From Cyprinodon diabolis (Eukaryota; Chordata; Actinopteri; Cyprinodontiformes; Cyprinodontidae): 64,000 bases of DNA. Of the stretch, positions 38,460 through 49,572 are shown one piece after another (within the stretch, counting starts at the first letter, position 1; every line of letters starts with the position of its first letter). Where the stretch lies: NCBI GenBank assembly GCA_030533445.1, contig CM060080.1, positions 24,071,377 through 24,135,376 on the forward strand, read 5' to 3'. A program made the position numbers and the translations under genes. Under the pieces are notes generated by a model, which did not search any database, was not told the origin of the DNA, and saw only the letters and a list, made by a program, of their open reading frames with translations.

Positions 38460-38915
38460 TAAGGTGGAGGAGCTTCCTCGGTAAAGAGAAGCGACCAAAA
38501 GCGGCTAACTCCAGGTTTAGCGATAGAAAGGGGCCTAGCGGGGCAGCTTGGGTGAGAATAACCGCATCTCATGTTAAGTACAATGGGGACCTACCCTGTT
38601 TTAGCTCTCGGCCTCTTGTAAACAGCCACGCGAAGGAAAGGCAGACATTTACCTGGACAGCAGCTCAACAATGTGCCCGTCTCATTATACTTTGGTGTTT
38701 CGGCGGTGTTTTAGGTTGGTAAGTCCTTCAACAATGTGGACAGGAGTGCTCTCATTTACTCCGTTTCTCCTTGCCTTTCTTCCACTACACCTCCCAAACG
38801 CACTGTCTGCTGCTGTGGCAGAACGGCGTCTCCTGGGTCCTAAAGCCCACTCGGTTCAACTCACTGGCGAACTGTCACTGAAAGGAAAACATGTGCATGG
38901 CCTCGGTGAACCCTC
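38460..38915 (-). promoter_or_regulatory. akt1: Candidate akt1 promoter and non-coding first exon
   Basis: This segment has clearly more CpG dinucleotides than its surroundings (for example GCGGCTAACTCC, CACGCGAAGG, TTTCGGCGG, GAACGGCG). On the minus strand it offers a good splice donor, CTGTCCAG followed by GTAAATG, with the last exon base at 38653. Joined to the acceptor at 29491 it would form a 5'-UTR exon. This is inference from base composition and one donor. Transcripts would be needed to accept it, and the plus-strand open frame at 38671-38934 is an alternative reading. Confidence 0.3.
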
Positions 38916-38920
38916 CTCTA

Positions 38921-39622
38921 CGGAAGAGGGTTAGGGCCACTGAAAAATAAAAAAAGATAACTGAGTTTTAAATATTATTTCACGTGGGAAAAAAGTCCGA
39001 ATTCTGACTTTAATCTGAGAATTCTGACTTTTTTTTTTATTCTGACTTTAAATCTCAGAATTCTGAATTTAATCTCAGAATTCTGACTTTTGCCCTCAGA
39101 ATTCTGACTTTAATATCAAAATTCTGACTTTTTGCTCAGTATTCTCACTGAATTCTGACAGCTAACAAACATGTTAGCATCCAACTGTAGCCATGTCTGT
39201 TTTAGAAACTAGCTTTCTTGTTTTAATGTCTTTCTACCCCTTTATTAATGGAAAAGCATCCCAGAGGACCCCTCGGGCACATAAAAAAATGCTTAATTTT
39301 GTCATTTTGCACCAAAGTGTTACTGGCTTTCCCAAACAACTCACATCTTTTTGAGTGAAGCTGAGTGCTCCCACATCTCTTCCTTCATGGTGCCCATCTA
39401 CATTAAGATCCACAATACTGAGATTAAAGTCATAATTCTGAGAAAAAAGTCATAATTCTGAGATTAAACTCGGAATTTTGAGAAAAAAGTCAGAATTCTG
39501 AGATTTAAGTCAGAATTCTCAGATTAAAGTCAGAGCTCTAAATTTTTTCTCATATTATAGTGAAATAAAATTAAAAAATTAGTTAACTTTTTTTGTTTTT
39601 CAGTGGCCCTAATCCTCTTCCG
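38921..39622. mobile_element. Non-autonomous DNA transposon with inverted GAATTC arrays, copy 1
   Basis: The left end CGGAAGAGGGTTAGGGCCAC matches the reverse complement of the right end (GTGGCCCTAATCCTCTTCCG, 39603-39622) with one difference. TA lies on both sides (38919-38920 and 39623-39624), consistent with TA target duplication. Behind each end lies an array of a ~20-22 bp unit: ATTCTGACTTTAATCTCAGA-type on the left (about 38995-39135) and the reverse complement on the right (about 39415-39535). A unique core of about 280 bp lies between them. There is no coding capacity. The copy at 52701-53660 is the same family. Confidence 0.85.
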
Positions 39623-41324
39623 TACTCCTCTGTGCAACCTACGTGGGTGTAGATGGCCCCAGAAAATAAAGGTGTATCTCAATCAGTGGTGGTTCTAGAT
39701 TAAATGTGGGCCAATGTTCTTCTTGGGGGCACCGCATTAAAGATCCAACAATAAAAACAACATCAAAACATTGCAATAGTTCATTATGAGGCCATGAAAC
39801 TGAACATAAAAAGTGATTTGCCAATGTAGAATCCTCTAATATAGCAGATGAATACCGTAATCATATCTCAATATGACTTAAGATAAAAGTGCAACCACAG
39901 CTTTTTTTCCAACATTGTTAAACTAAAACTATAAAAATGCAAAACTGGTCCAAGGGAACCAGCATATCTTAACAGTGGCAATGAAATTTACATTGTTATT
40001 TCAAGGGGCACAAAAATTTAAATGGCAAACACACCAAAAAAAACAAACAGTGAAAGTGCAAAGTATGTATTAGTATATAGATGAGCCATAAAGAAAACTC
40101 CTGATATAACAGATAAAAACTATGAATTTGATTAAAATAGAACCTCATTTCAAAGGTGATTAATTGTTAAAGGGAATTATCAAGCAAAATATGAAATTGG
40201 TCCAAAGGATGAATCAATTACAGCCTCTTCTGTAAGCTCATGTCATCATAAGAAATTTTCTGTTTCTAAATTCACAAGAACGCACGAATGGACTTGTTTT
40301 CTCACCAAGTATGTTCTTGACAAGAACATGGGAACGTATGGACTTGGGGAGAATAGGAGCATGCAGAATAAATCAGGGTCAATTGGAACAGAATCGTGAC
40401 ATCACCCCATTCAAAGCTGGTTATTGATAGTCTCTAGATAATAATAAATTCTTACTTTTGACATCTAGTGGGGGGAAAGATTAACACAGCCAGATAAACA
40501 CAAATCAAATAAACGTTCTGCCAAATAAAATAAAAAAATCTGAGCCAGCGGCACTTCAAACACTTCTATATTGTAACCTTTTTCTAAATTACAAACTAAA
40601 TTAATAAATGGGCCATATAGTGAAGCGTACTTTTGTAGACATACATCAAAACATACTTCTGTAGAACAACAGCAACAGAAAAGAACTTTCAACTTAATAC
40701 TCTGAGCTCTGTGAGTGCTCCCCTGGAAGCTGCTGCTGATGCAGTGCATGATGGGACAGCTGTCAATTTGGAGAACGCACAAGTCTGCTCTGATGCATGC
40801 TGGGTAAAGTAGGAGGGACGTTCTCAGTTTTTTGTTCCCTGTGAATTGAAACAGTGCTCGGGCACAAGTACACAAATTGAGACGGCCATTGATTTAGTAT
40901 TACATTATCAAAACTGATCTAAATAAGTAAAAGGCTCTTAAAATAAGTGTATTTGCCCTTAATTCAAGAAGTTAAATATAATAATCCACCAAAGGAATGG
41001 GTATTTTCCATCTTATAATAAGAAGGTAAGATATGATGCACTTGAAATAAGTTAATAGAGTTGTTTTTTCTTATATTAAATGTAAATTACTGTACTCCAT
41101 TGGCAAATGTCTTATACCTCCTGTTAAAATTAAGGGGAAGCACATTCAAGAACAACAACAACAAAAAAAAGACATAGATTTTAACTTATGCAGTGTATGT
41201 TCTTAGTTCAGGGGCCATATCAGGGACACTGGCTTCTTTTGGCCCCTGTGTAGAACTTCCCATGATCTCAATACAGTGATATTCCATGAATAAGTCTATT
41301 CATTTTGTTAATTAAGGCCATGAT

Positions 41325-41610
41325 GGCGGGGCTGCTCAGTGGTACAGTGGGTAGCACTGCTGTCTTGCAGCAAGAATATTCTGGGTTCGATTCCCGGCCC
41401 AAGGTCTTTCTGCATGGAGTTTGCATGTTCCCCCTGAGCATGCGTTGGTTCTCCGAGTACTCCGTCTTTGTCCCACAATCCAAAAACATGATTTTTAGGT
41501 TAATTGGCTTCTCTATGTTTGTCTCTGTGTTGCCCTGCGATGGACTGGTGACCTGTCTAAGCTGGAGACAGGCACCAGCACCCCTCCCGACCGGTTTGAT
41601 CCCCACACCC
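41325..41610 (+). repeat. tRNA-like interspersed repeat (5' and middle part)
   Basis: It begins GGCGGGGCTGCTCAGTGGTA with an A-box-like segment (CAGTGGTACAGTGGG) and a B box (GGGTTCGATTCCCGG). It continues through TGCATGGAGTTTGCATGTTC and GCGATGGACTGGTGACCTGT, blocks seen in a very abundant fish repeat. A second piece of the same repeat is at 45707-45845. The open frames on both strands here are repeat-derived. Confidence 0.7.
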
Positions 41611-41730
41611 TTTACTCTGGGTCCCTGAGCAAGACCCTTAACCCCACACTGCTCCCCGGGTGCTGCACAGTGGCAGCCCACTGCTCCCCAAGGGAATGGG
41701 TTATTTTCCCCAATGTCAAAAAAAAAAAAG
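41611..41730 (+). repeat. SINE-type tail fused to the preceding repeat
   Basis: CCCTGAGCAAGACCCTTAAC and GTGCTGCACAGTGGCAGCCC are typical of another fish SINE body. A run of 12 A follows at 41718-41729. The preceding repeat normally continues differently at this point, so this looks like a composite of two repeats. Confidence 0.45.
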
Positions 41731-42660
41731 GTGAAACCAATACATTATAAAGATTTACTAAAGAGGGACATAATCCAGAAATTATTTATTTAGATTTTTT
41801 TAATGAATATGACTGATCCTCTTTAGTTTAAATTTTTGATTACAATGAAAGAGTAATTTAATCCGAAATAGCTATTAATGCAGACATGTTGTGGGGTTTT
41901 ATAGCCTACAGGAGAAAGAATGATGACCTGTAACTGAGAAAGTTTTTGGCAGCGTCAGCAAAACAAAACCATGTTCATGAAGCCCTGATTCTACATACAT
42001 GATTATAAAAAGTTAAGTGGAAGAACAGCGTATGACATAAGGGAATGCTAAAAGTCACTCAATGGGTTTTTCTACAAAAATGTATTCTTTTAAAACATAT
42101 ATTTACATTTATAGGTCCTTTATACATGGCTGACTCAGTAAAACAAACTCTACAAAGGACACACATCTTCTTACTAATCACATCAAATCTGGTATCATAT
42201 GAAATTAGAGCAATTCCCTTTTTTAATAATATATAAGATATCTTTGCAGCAGCCTTTCTGAGAAACTAATATCCTTACGTTAGAGCTTACATACTACTGC
42301 GTACCGAGCTAAGTAATTTTAAACAAATAACTAATATTGACTAATACCAAGCTATGTAATTACTATGTAACTAACATTGACTAATGGTACAGTTTGATGA
42401 TACATATGACCAAAGGCTCATTTACAAGCAAAATAACTCTTACCATGTATATTAACAATGTTATTTGACCAGATCTCCTTACATGAGTTGAAAAATACAT
42501 TAAAAAAGTTGCACTTGATTTAGTCCTACTTGTGAAGTTATGTTTAATATGATGGCTTTTAGGATCTCAGGCATCTCCTGGATTTTCAAAAGGATTACAG
42601 TGGTGTTTGTTTTGGGTGAGGCTCAAGTAATTTGATTTTTTCTTTGCTTAATCACATATA

Positions 42661-44272
42661 CAGGTGCTGGTCATAAAATTAGAATATCATGAAAAAGTAG
42701 ATTGATTTCAGTAATTCCATTTAAAAAGTGAAACTTGTATATTATATTCATACATTACATACAAACTCATATATTTCAGATGTTTATTTTGTTTAATTTT
42801 GATGATTACAAATGACAACAAATGAAAATCTCAAATTCATCATATCAGAAAATTAGAATATTACTGAAGACCAATAAAAACAAAGGATTTATAGAAATGT
42901 TGGCCAACTGAAAAGTATGAACATGAAAAGTATGAGCATGTACAGCACTCAGTATTTAGTTGGGCCTCCTTTGGCCTGTATTACTGCAGCAATGCGGCGT
43001 GGCATGGAGTCGATCAGTCTGTGGCACTGCTCAGGTGTTATGATAGCCCAGGTTGCTCTAATAGTGGCTTTTAGCTCTTCTGAATTGTTGGGTCTGGTGT
43101 ATTGCATCTTCGTCTTCACAATACCCCATAGATTTTCTACGGGGTTAAGGTCAGGAGAGTTTGCTGGCCAATTAAGAACAGGGATACCATGGTCCTTCAA
43201 CCAGGTACTGGTAGCTTTGGCACTGTGTGCAGGTGCCAAGTCCTGTTGGAAAATGAAATCTGCATCTCCAAAAAGTTGGTCAGCTGCAGGAAGCATGAAG
43301 TGCTCTAAAACTTCCTGGTATGTGGCTGCGTTGACCCTGGACCTCAGAAAACACAATGGACCAACACCAGCAGATGACATGGCACCCCAAACCATCACTG
43401 ACTGTGGAAACTTTACACTGGACTTCAAGCAACGTGGATGAAGTGCCTCTCTTCTTTTCCTCCAGACTCTGGGACCTTGATTTCCAAAGGAAATGCAAAA
43501 TTTACTTTCATCAGAGAACATGACTTTGGACCACTCACCAGCAGTCCAGTCCTGTTTCTCTTTAGCCCAGGCAAGACGCTTCTGACGCTGTCTGTGGTTC
43601 AAGAGTAGCTTGACACAAGGAATGCGACAGCAGAAACCCATGTCTTTCATACGTCTGTGTGTGGTGGTTCTTGAAGCACTCACTCCAGCTGCAGTCCACT
43701 CTTTGTGAATCTCCCCCACATTTTTGAATGGGTTTTGTTTCACAATCCTCTCCAGGGTGCGGTTATCTCTCTTGCTTGTACACTTTTTTCGACCACATCT
43801 TTTCCTTCCCTTCGCCTCTCTATTAATGTGCTTGGACACTGAGCTCTGTGAACAGCCAGCCTCTTTAGCGATGACCTTTTGTGTCTTGCCCTCCTTGTGC
43901 AAGGTGTTGATGGTCGTCTTTTGGACAACTGTCAAGTCAGCAGTCTTCCCCATGATTGTGTAGCCTATAGAACTAGACTGAAAGACCATTTAAAGGCTTT
44001 TGCAGGTGGTTTGAGTTAATTAGCTGATTAGAGTGTGGCACCAGGGGCCATCAATTTTGAACCTTTTCACAATATTCTAATTTTCTGATATGATGAATTT
44101 GAGATTTTCATTTGTTGTCATTTATAATCATCAAAATTAAACAAAATAAACATCTGAAATATATGAGTTTGTATGTAATGTATGAATATAATATACAAGT
44201 TTCACTTTTTAAATGGAATTACTGAAATCAATCTACTTTTTCATGATATTCTAATTTTATGACCAGCACCTG
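42661..44272 (-). mobile_element. Tc1-like transposon, complete, with long inverted repeats
   Basis: The 1612-bp element is bounded by TA on each side (42659-42660 and 44273-44274). Terminal inverted repeats are 202 bp (42661-42862 and 44071-44272), begin CAGGTGCTGGTCATAAAATT and differ at one position by my reading. Between them is one uninterrupted transposase frame on the minus strand. All parts needed for a self-mobile copy appear to be present. Confidence 0.96.
42949..43953 (-). CDS. Tc1-family transposase (DD34E), intact
   Basis: The likely start is the internal ATG at 43953 (MGKTADLTVVQ), the usual Tc1 N-terminus, giving 334 residues. A longer frame from 43989 adds 12 residues. The N-terminal half carries paired helix-turn-helix DNA-binding regions (EAGCSQSSVSKHI) with a GRKR basic stretch between them. 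The catalytic triad is intact: D in MFSDESKF, D in FQQDLAPAH and E in SPDLNPVENLW, with 34 residues between the last two, as in the Tc1 family. No stop or frameshift is seen. It acts in the nucleus by cutting at TA-flanked ends and reinserting the element. Confidence 0.95.
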   Translation of the reverse strand: MGKTADLTVVQKTTINTLHKEGKTQKVIAKEAGCSQSSVSKHINREAKGRKRCGRKKCTSKRDNRTLERIVKQNPFKNVGEIHKEWTAAGVSASRTTTHRRMKDMGFCCRIPCVKLLLNHRQRQKRLAWAKEKQDWTAGEWSKVMFSDESKFCISFGNQGPRVWRKRREALHPRCLKSSVKFPQSVMVWGAMSSAGVGPLCFLRSRVNAATYQEVLEHFMLPAADQLFGDADFIFQQDLAPAHSAKATSTWLKDHGIPVLNWPANSPDLNPVENLWGIVKTKMQYTRPNNSEELKATIRATWAIITPEQCHRLIDSMPRRIAAVIQAKGGPTKY

Positions 44273-44279
44273 TAAATCA

Positions 44280-47200
44280 GACATAGATATATCTCTTTTA
44301 ATCTTAATTTTCTACAGCTACAAAAAGTTATAATTTTAGACCAGATAAAGGCAAATATATACTTAAATTCATTTAATTGTGTATTTGCAGAATGAAACTG
44401 ACTCCAAAACCCAAGTACACAAAAAATAATTATTCTCACTCGTTTAAAATAGAATGCAGTCAGTTTTGTGGTACCTTTGAATATTATTTGAGCTCAATCT
44501 GTACATGTTTTCATCTGAACCGTGATGCTGCTAATTGTGTTTTTGTGTAAATAAAAAACAAACAAACACCAATGAGCATCTTGAACCATAAAAGTGTTAA
44601 AATAAAATCGGCGCAGCACTGAATAAAAATAAAATAAGAAATTCAATTCAGTCAAAAAATGAAAGCCTCTCTATCATATGATTGTACTGCAGACAAAATT
44701 ATGAAGTTTATTGTTTTTTTTTCATTATTATTTTGAATTTTTTTTCAAACAAAGAATTATCTCTGGCTTCCTAATAAAATGAAGCATTTTTCACAGTGTG
44801 TACATTTTTCACAAAATCCAAAGGTATTGGTTTATTGCACAAATCAGACATCATATGTTAGAATGAAAAGCTATAGATAGCCAGAAGCCCAAGAATGCAG
44901 ACTCTATACAGAATAGGCTGCTTCTCAACCAGAGATATCAAATATCAAAATGGTTCTAAGTCCTACGCTCCGATAAAATTTTATTTTACATTACATGTGG
45001 AAAAAACAGGTCAAAGTCTGAAGGAAGAGTGAAAGGAGTAGAGTCTTTTAAGCTTTTATTGTCTCTCTGAATCCACTGTTTTAAAGTGGTTGAGTAAAAT
45101 TTATAAAACTTTAAAAATTAGATCTAGTGCTATTAATTTATCCTTAAAATGAGCGCACTTATCCCTTAGCATTTTGCAATGACACCAAACTTTTTTAGTC
45201 ATTAACAGGCCTCTAGTTGAACATCTGAGTAGTTTTCTCATCGCAGACAAAGTATGTATCAAATATGGAGGTATTTTAGGAGGATGAAACACAATAGAAT
45301 ATTCCCTCAGAGTGGTTATATAAAAAAAAAACCAAAAAAAAAAACATTGTAACTTCTTTAGGAATAGATTAAGCCAGACTAACACTAGGCTTCTGAAATA
45401 GGCTTTGACCAAATCCATTTTGACCATTGTGGCCAGTTTAAACAACCAGGATACATTCCAGTTTGTGAATGTACTTCATCCTCCTCAGAATCTCAATCTC
45501 CTCAGCCTTTTTGAGGCTATCAGTTTATTACTCCACAGCTTTGGCTTTGATAGAAGAGTGACAAGAGGAAAGCCATTACTTAAAAAAAACAACATTATAA
45601 ATTTAGTGTAATATGCCCCTAAAAGCCACATAGGGGAATTGGCAAAAACAAGGAAGAAAGAATTTCTTCTTCTGTCCAATGAGGCTGTTTTTTTTATTTA
45701 ATCTTTTTTTAACACCCGCGATGGACTGGCGACCTGTCCAGGGTGTACCCCGGCTCTCGCCCATAGACAGCTGGAGATAGGCGCCAGCACCCCTCACGAC
45801 CCCACTTGGGATTAAGCGTGTCAGAAAATGGATGGATTGAAGGATGTCTTCCAAACAAAACCCTGCATGGTGGATACCTTCAATCTCCAAAGTTTAATTT
45901 CTAACAGTGCAGAATCTTTAAATCAGCGTACAATGGAAGATCTTAAAAACATTGCACATTAACCTGAATACTGTAAAGCACAGCTGTGGCAGCATTATGC
46001 TGTGGGGATGCTGAAAACATTTCCATATTTTGGAATGATCCAGTTCAAACCTAAATGCAATGGAGAATATATAGAAATACTTTCACAGATGCTCTCAGTC
46101 CAGTTTCCTTAAACTTAAAGTGTTTTGTAAAGAAGATGGGCAGAAATCTCTCCTGAACAGAAACACTCCCCAAAAGACTTTCATCTGTAGCTGAACTTAA
46201 AAAGTGTTCCATAAAGTAAGCCAATACTTCTGCTATACATTGTGACTTGGTTTTAAACTTAGATACGTAACCACTACGTTTGTATAGAGAGTCTTTAAAG
46301 GGAAAGGAAATAATATAATTTAAAAATGGAAAAATATTCGTACCTAATTAGAATAATTATTTTATTTTAGAGAACAAAGGATATTCATTGCATTCAACAA
46401 AGAACTATGATTCTCCAGAGAAATGTCCAAAAAACATGGCCCTGAAAATATAAGATACACTACTGTTCCAGCACATCTAATTAAAATGGTAAAAGTTTGT
46501 TTCAATGTCCAACATGCAATTATGCTCACCTGAACCCTGAATAAGATTCGTTGTCCCATAGAAGATGTAAAAGTTGCAATATTTTAAAGGAACTGCAGGT
46601 GTTGACCATAAATGAAATTTAAAGAAGCTCCAACATTCTGATATACCGTACTTTAAAAAGATCATCTTAATGTATAATATGAGTTTCAAACTTATGCATG
46701 TATTTTGAACATCTGTACATTTTATTTATTTATATGTTTTTACATTTACTTCTTTTCCTTATAGGAGTAGTCTATTTCACTTTCTTCAACAGTTCAAAAA
46801 TGGAAGCAATCAGCAAATGTTTCATAAATGAAAAAATATATAGCTACTAATTACTCTACTAGATTGCAATATAAATTAATTGTGCTTATCAATTCCTATC
46901 TTTATCTCTAATGTTAAAAATCTATCAATTTCTATTCAGTGTTGCAGTAGAGATACAATAAAACAGGTTTTTTCTTTGGTCAGTTTTTTTTCAACGACAG
47001 GATTCGAGTGACTGCCACTGTATTTCCTACTGTGATGAAAAGTTTATTGTTATGTATGCTCTCTATTGCTGAGCCTTTTTTTTTACAGTCATTTCCCTTT
47101 ATTTTGTCACTTACTCTGTGAGTGACAAAATAAAGTCGCCATGATTAAGTAATTAAAATAATTTACGGATTTGGAAGGGATATTATAGTTTTCCTCAATT

Positions 47201-47740
47201 GCTTTCGAAGATTTCTTAGATCAGAATTGAAATTCTTCAAGTATTTGTTCAATATACATATTGTGTTTCTTGTGTAGTTTCTAATTTTTTTGAAAAAGTT
47301 TCAAATACTCTGGTATGTCCATCCAAATTATACTGTATAATTCTCTGGTGTTTCCTTCATTTTAAATTTTTTTATTATGGGTATCTGTTGAACGGCTTTA
47401 CCACCCAGAACATAATATGTTGAGAGTATTTATTTATACTCTCTAACGTATTTTTCATACTGTATTGCAAAAGAAAATATTAGTTATGATGTTGAAGGGA
47501 ATATTTGGACAAACAGATGTGAACATCAGGAGTTATAGGAAGACTACTCTGTAATTCCTACAGCACAACATCCTCCCCGATGTTAGCATTTCTACTTTTT
47601 TGTATTTTGTGCTGCTCTCTAGTCATTTATGTATCACAATGACATGGCCTCTTGACATGTTAGAGAACAAACAGTTAAAGCTAATTCTCACTAATGTTCT
47701 CTAATGACATCCTCATGGCCTGAGATAATGGACTTGTATC
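44280..47740. other. AT-rich intergenic stretch
   Basis: No exon of either flanking gene was recognised. It contains the repeat piece at 45707-45845 and, near 45980-46030, a sequence (GTGGCAGCATTATGCTGTGG) that belongs to a widespread fish repeat. The rest is AT-rich with homopolymers. Confidence 0.45.
45707..45845 (+). repeat. 3' part of the abundant tRNA-like fish repeat
   Basis: GCGATGGACTGGCGACCTGT, CAGGGTGTACCCCGGCTCTC and GACAGCTGGAGATAGGCGCC follow one another, ending GAAAATGGATGGATTGAAGG. This overlaps in content the end of the copy at 41325-41610 and carries the family's normal 3' continuation. Its sequence is closer to the common form, so it is probably younger. Confidence 0.75.
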
Positions 47741-47828
47741 TGTACTCATCTGGTTAGATCTCAGTGCTGCAGTTGATACAGTCGATTATAATATTCTTTT
47801 AGAAATCTTAAATTATCATGATCTTGGC
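47735..47828 (+). pseudogene. LINE reverse-transcriptase fragment
   Basis: From 47754 the plus strand reads LDLSAAVDTVDYNILLEILN, the LDLSAAFDTVDHNILL block of L2/CR1-type reverse transcriptases. The usual F is V and the usual H is Y. The frame is interrupted soon after, so it is a dead fragment. Confidence 0.8.
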
Positions 47829-48313
47829 GCTGATGATGAGCCTGATTACTAATTTCATTCACCTGATTAGCTCCGCTCAGTTTCTCATGACAGTTCATGT
47901 GTTTCACCTGCTCCAGCCTCATTGTCTTCGCCCTTTGGATTGTCCTGCCTTCCTTCATCTGCTCGGTTCTGACCTGCTGCCTGTTCTTGAGTTTTTGGTT
48001 CTTTAGCGTCTGGGACTCCTTGAGCAGCCTCCGCCGTGTCTTGTGTCTTGTAGCCCTCCTTCTGGAAATGACCTTGTCCTTTGGGCACGGACTGAACTTT
48101 AAGACCAGTTTAGTGATTAACACATTAATAATCATCATCCACCAGATAGATGTGGTCACTAACCTGTGTTCTCAGCCTACAGAGGTTCCTGTCTTAGACA
48201 CTCTTGATGCTCACTGCAGATCCGTTTTCTTGATAAATTTTTTTGAGAAATCTAACTGTCTGCTTTGTCCTCTTGTTCTGAGTCTTGACTTTAATATTTT
48301 GTAAGAATTAGGG
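47829..48313. other. Unidentified insertion inside the LINE remnant
   Basis: About 485 bp lies between two LINE-derived segments that would normally be close together. It is C/T-rich on the plus strand and opens a 132-codon frame on the minus strand (48159-47761) rich in charged residues, with no recognised domain. It may be another mobile element or a LINE rearrangement. Confidence 0.35.
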
Positions 48314-48420
48314 GAATGGCACTAGGCTGGTTTAAATCTTATTTATCTGACAGATTTCAATTTCAGAAATAAAAGCCTGGATGACTCTGAACTTTCAGTT
48401 TCAATAAAAAAAGAATGCAA
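48314..48420 (+). pseudogene. LINE reverse-transcriptase fragment, second part
   Basis: From 48316 the strand reads MALGWFKSYLSDRFQFQ, the ALxWFxSYLSDR block downstream of the catalytic region in L2/CR1-type elements. From 48371 it reads KAWMTLNFQF, matching the WMxxNxLxLN block. The order agrees with one LINE on the plus strand that has lost the intervening parts. Confidence 0.75.
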
Positions 48421-49304
48421 CTGTTTTTGGCATCTACTTAATCATATTTAGTTACTTTAACACAATTGTTCTATGTTTGTAGGACAGGACACAGCGAGAT
48501 CCGGCAGGAGATAATTTCAGTCTGGATAGATATTTCTCCTTGGCTCTACCTTGGCCCTTTTGTGGCTCTACCTTTCTTATACCTCATCAAAAATAGTTAG
48601 GTTAACCAGAGCTATTTTCTGTTTGTGCTGCTATATGTTTGGGCTGCTGGGTCACATAGGAATTACTTCTCATTCTGCTCTATTCTGTCTTTACTTTCTC
48701 ATTCTGAAGTGTTTGTTAGTTCAGCCCATAAATGTGTACTATATCTGCTATTCCCATCATAGTAGCTTCTTCATGACATGGCAGCTTTCTTTTGTCCCAT
48801 TTCTGCTGCCTGCACTACCCAAGTCAGCTGTGTACTTAAGCAGTCTGTTTCCTTCCTCCCATGTCAGTTTGTCTTTGTTTCTTCCAGCAAGCATTCTAGT
48901 CTTTTTACCCAAGCTTACTAGTCCAGTGTTTTTGGTTACCTCTTGACTTGACTGGTTCTCAGTGTACCAACCTTTGGACTGTCTTTAAACTACAGAATTT
49001 TGGAAACTCTGAATTCTCAGTTGAGTCATATCTGTCCAATTTCCTGTCACAATAATAGGGTCTGGCCTGTTTTTACAGTGCTTTATTGTGACTAACTGTA
49101 TTTGCTCTCTTTCATCTCTTTAACATGAAAATTGACTCGGAGCTCATCTTCTCAACTCTTTCTTTCCAAGACTGAGCCCCTTGTGGAGCTAATTTACAAT
49201 GAACTTTTCTATCATAGAACATATTTACAGAACAGTGCTTCTATGTTTGTTTTGTATTTCTGCTTCTTTTTCTATGTCTGCTTCTGCCTCCTTGAACCCC
49301 AGTC

Positions 49305-49572
49305 GGCCTCTGCAGATGACTGCTTACACTGGGCCTCAATCTGCTGGAGGTTTCTTCCCGTTCAAAGGGAGTTTTCCTCTCCACACTCGCTGCATGCATG
49401 CGCGATGTGAGAGATTGCTGATAAGATCAATGAGTCGATGCAATCCGCTGGATTTCCTTAGATAAAAAACTTTGAACTGATCTGACTGTATGATCTGGTT
49501 GAATTGTCTCGGTAAAGTTTCTTAAGATGAAGTGTTGTGAATTGGCACTATATAAATAAACTGAATTAGAAT
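49305..49572 (+). repeat. LINE/SINE 3' tail
   Basis: TCTGCTGGAGGTTTCTTCCC followed by CAAAGGGAGTTTTCCTCTCC, and at the end TTGGCACTATATAAATAAAC then TGAATTAGAATTTG. This is the typical 3' end of fish L2-like non-LTR elements, with a decayed TGAATTGAATTG tail. It is probably the end of the same insertion that begins at 47735. Confidence 0.65.

Larger units (their letters stand above)
29492..38460. other. Divergent intergenic or 5'-UTR-intron region, left part
   Basis: Apart from the hAT-like element and simple repeats listed separately, this stretch holds no recognisable coding exon. It is AT-rich with scattered T and A homopolymers. Because the akt1 start exon has an acceptor on its upstream side, some or all of this is probably intron upstream of the akt1 start codon. 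A TCGACTAAAATTAGTCCATT segment at about 31681 resembles the end of another fish MITE. Confidence 0.5.
39630..42650. other. Intergenic stretch with old repeat debris
   Basis: Outside the tRNA-like repeat at 41.3 kb, I see only AT-rich sequence. CAGTGGTGGTTCTAGATTAA at about 39684 resembles a fragment of another common fish repeat. Open frames such as 40875-40465 on the minus strand have no recognisable content. Confidence 0.45.

Noticed and set aside
41268..41681. Open frames of about 107-137 codons on both strands
   Set aside because: They are translations of the tRNA-like repeat and SINE tail, seen in many fish genomes as spurious frames.
47761..48159. 132-codon charged open frame on the minus strand
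   Set aside because: It lies in the unidentified insertion within a dead LINE. There is no recognised domain and no start context or neighbours to support a gene.
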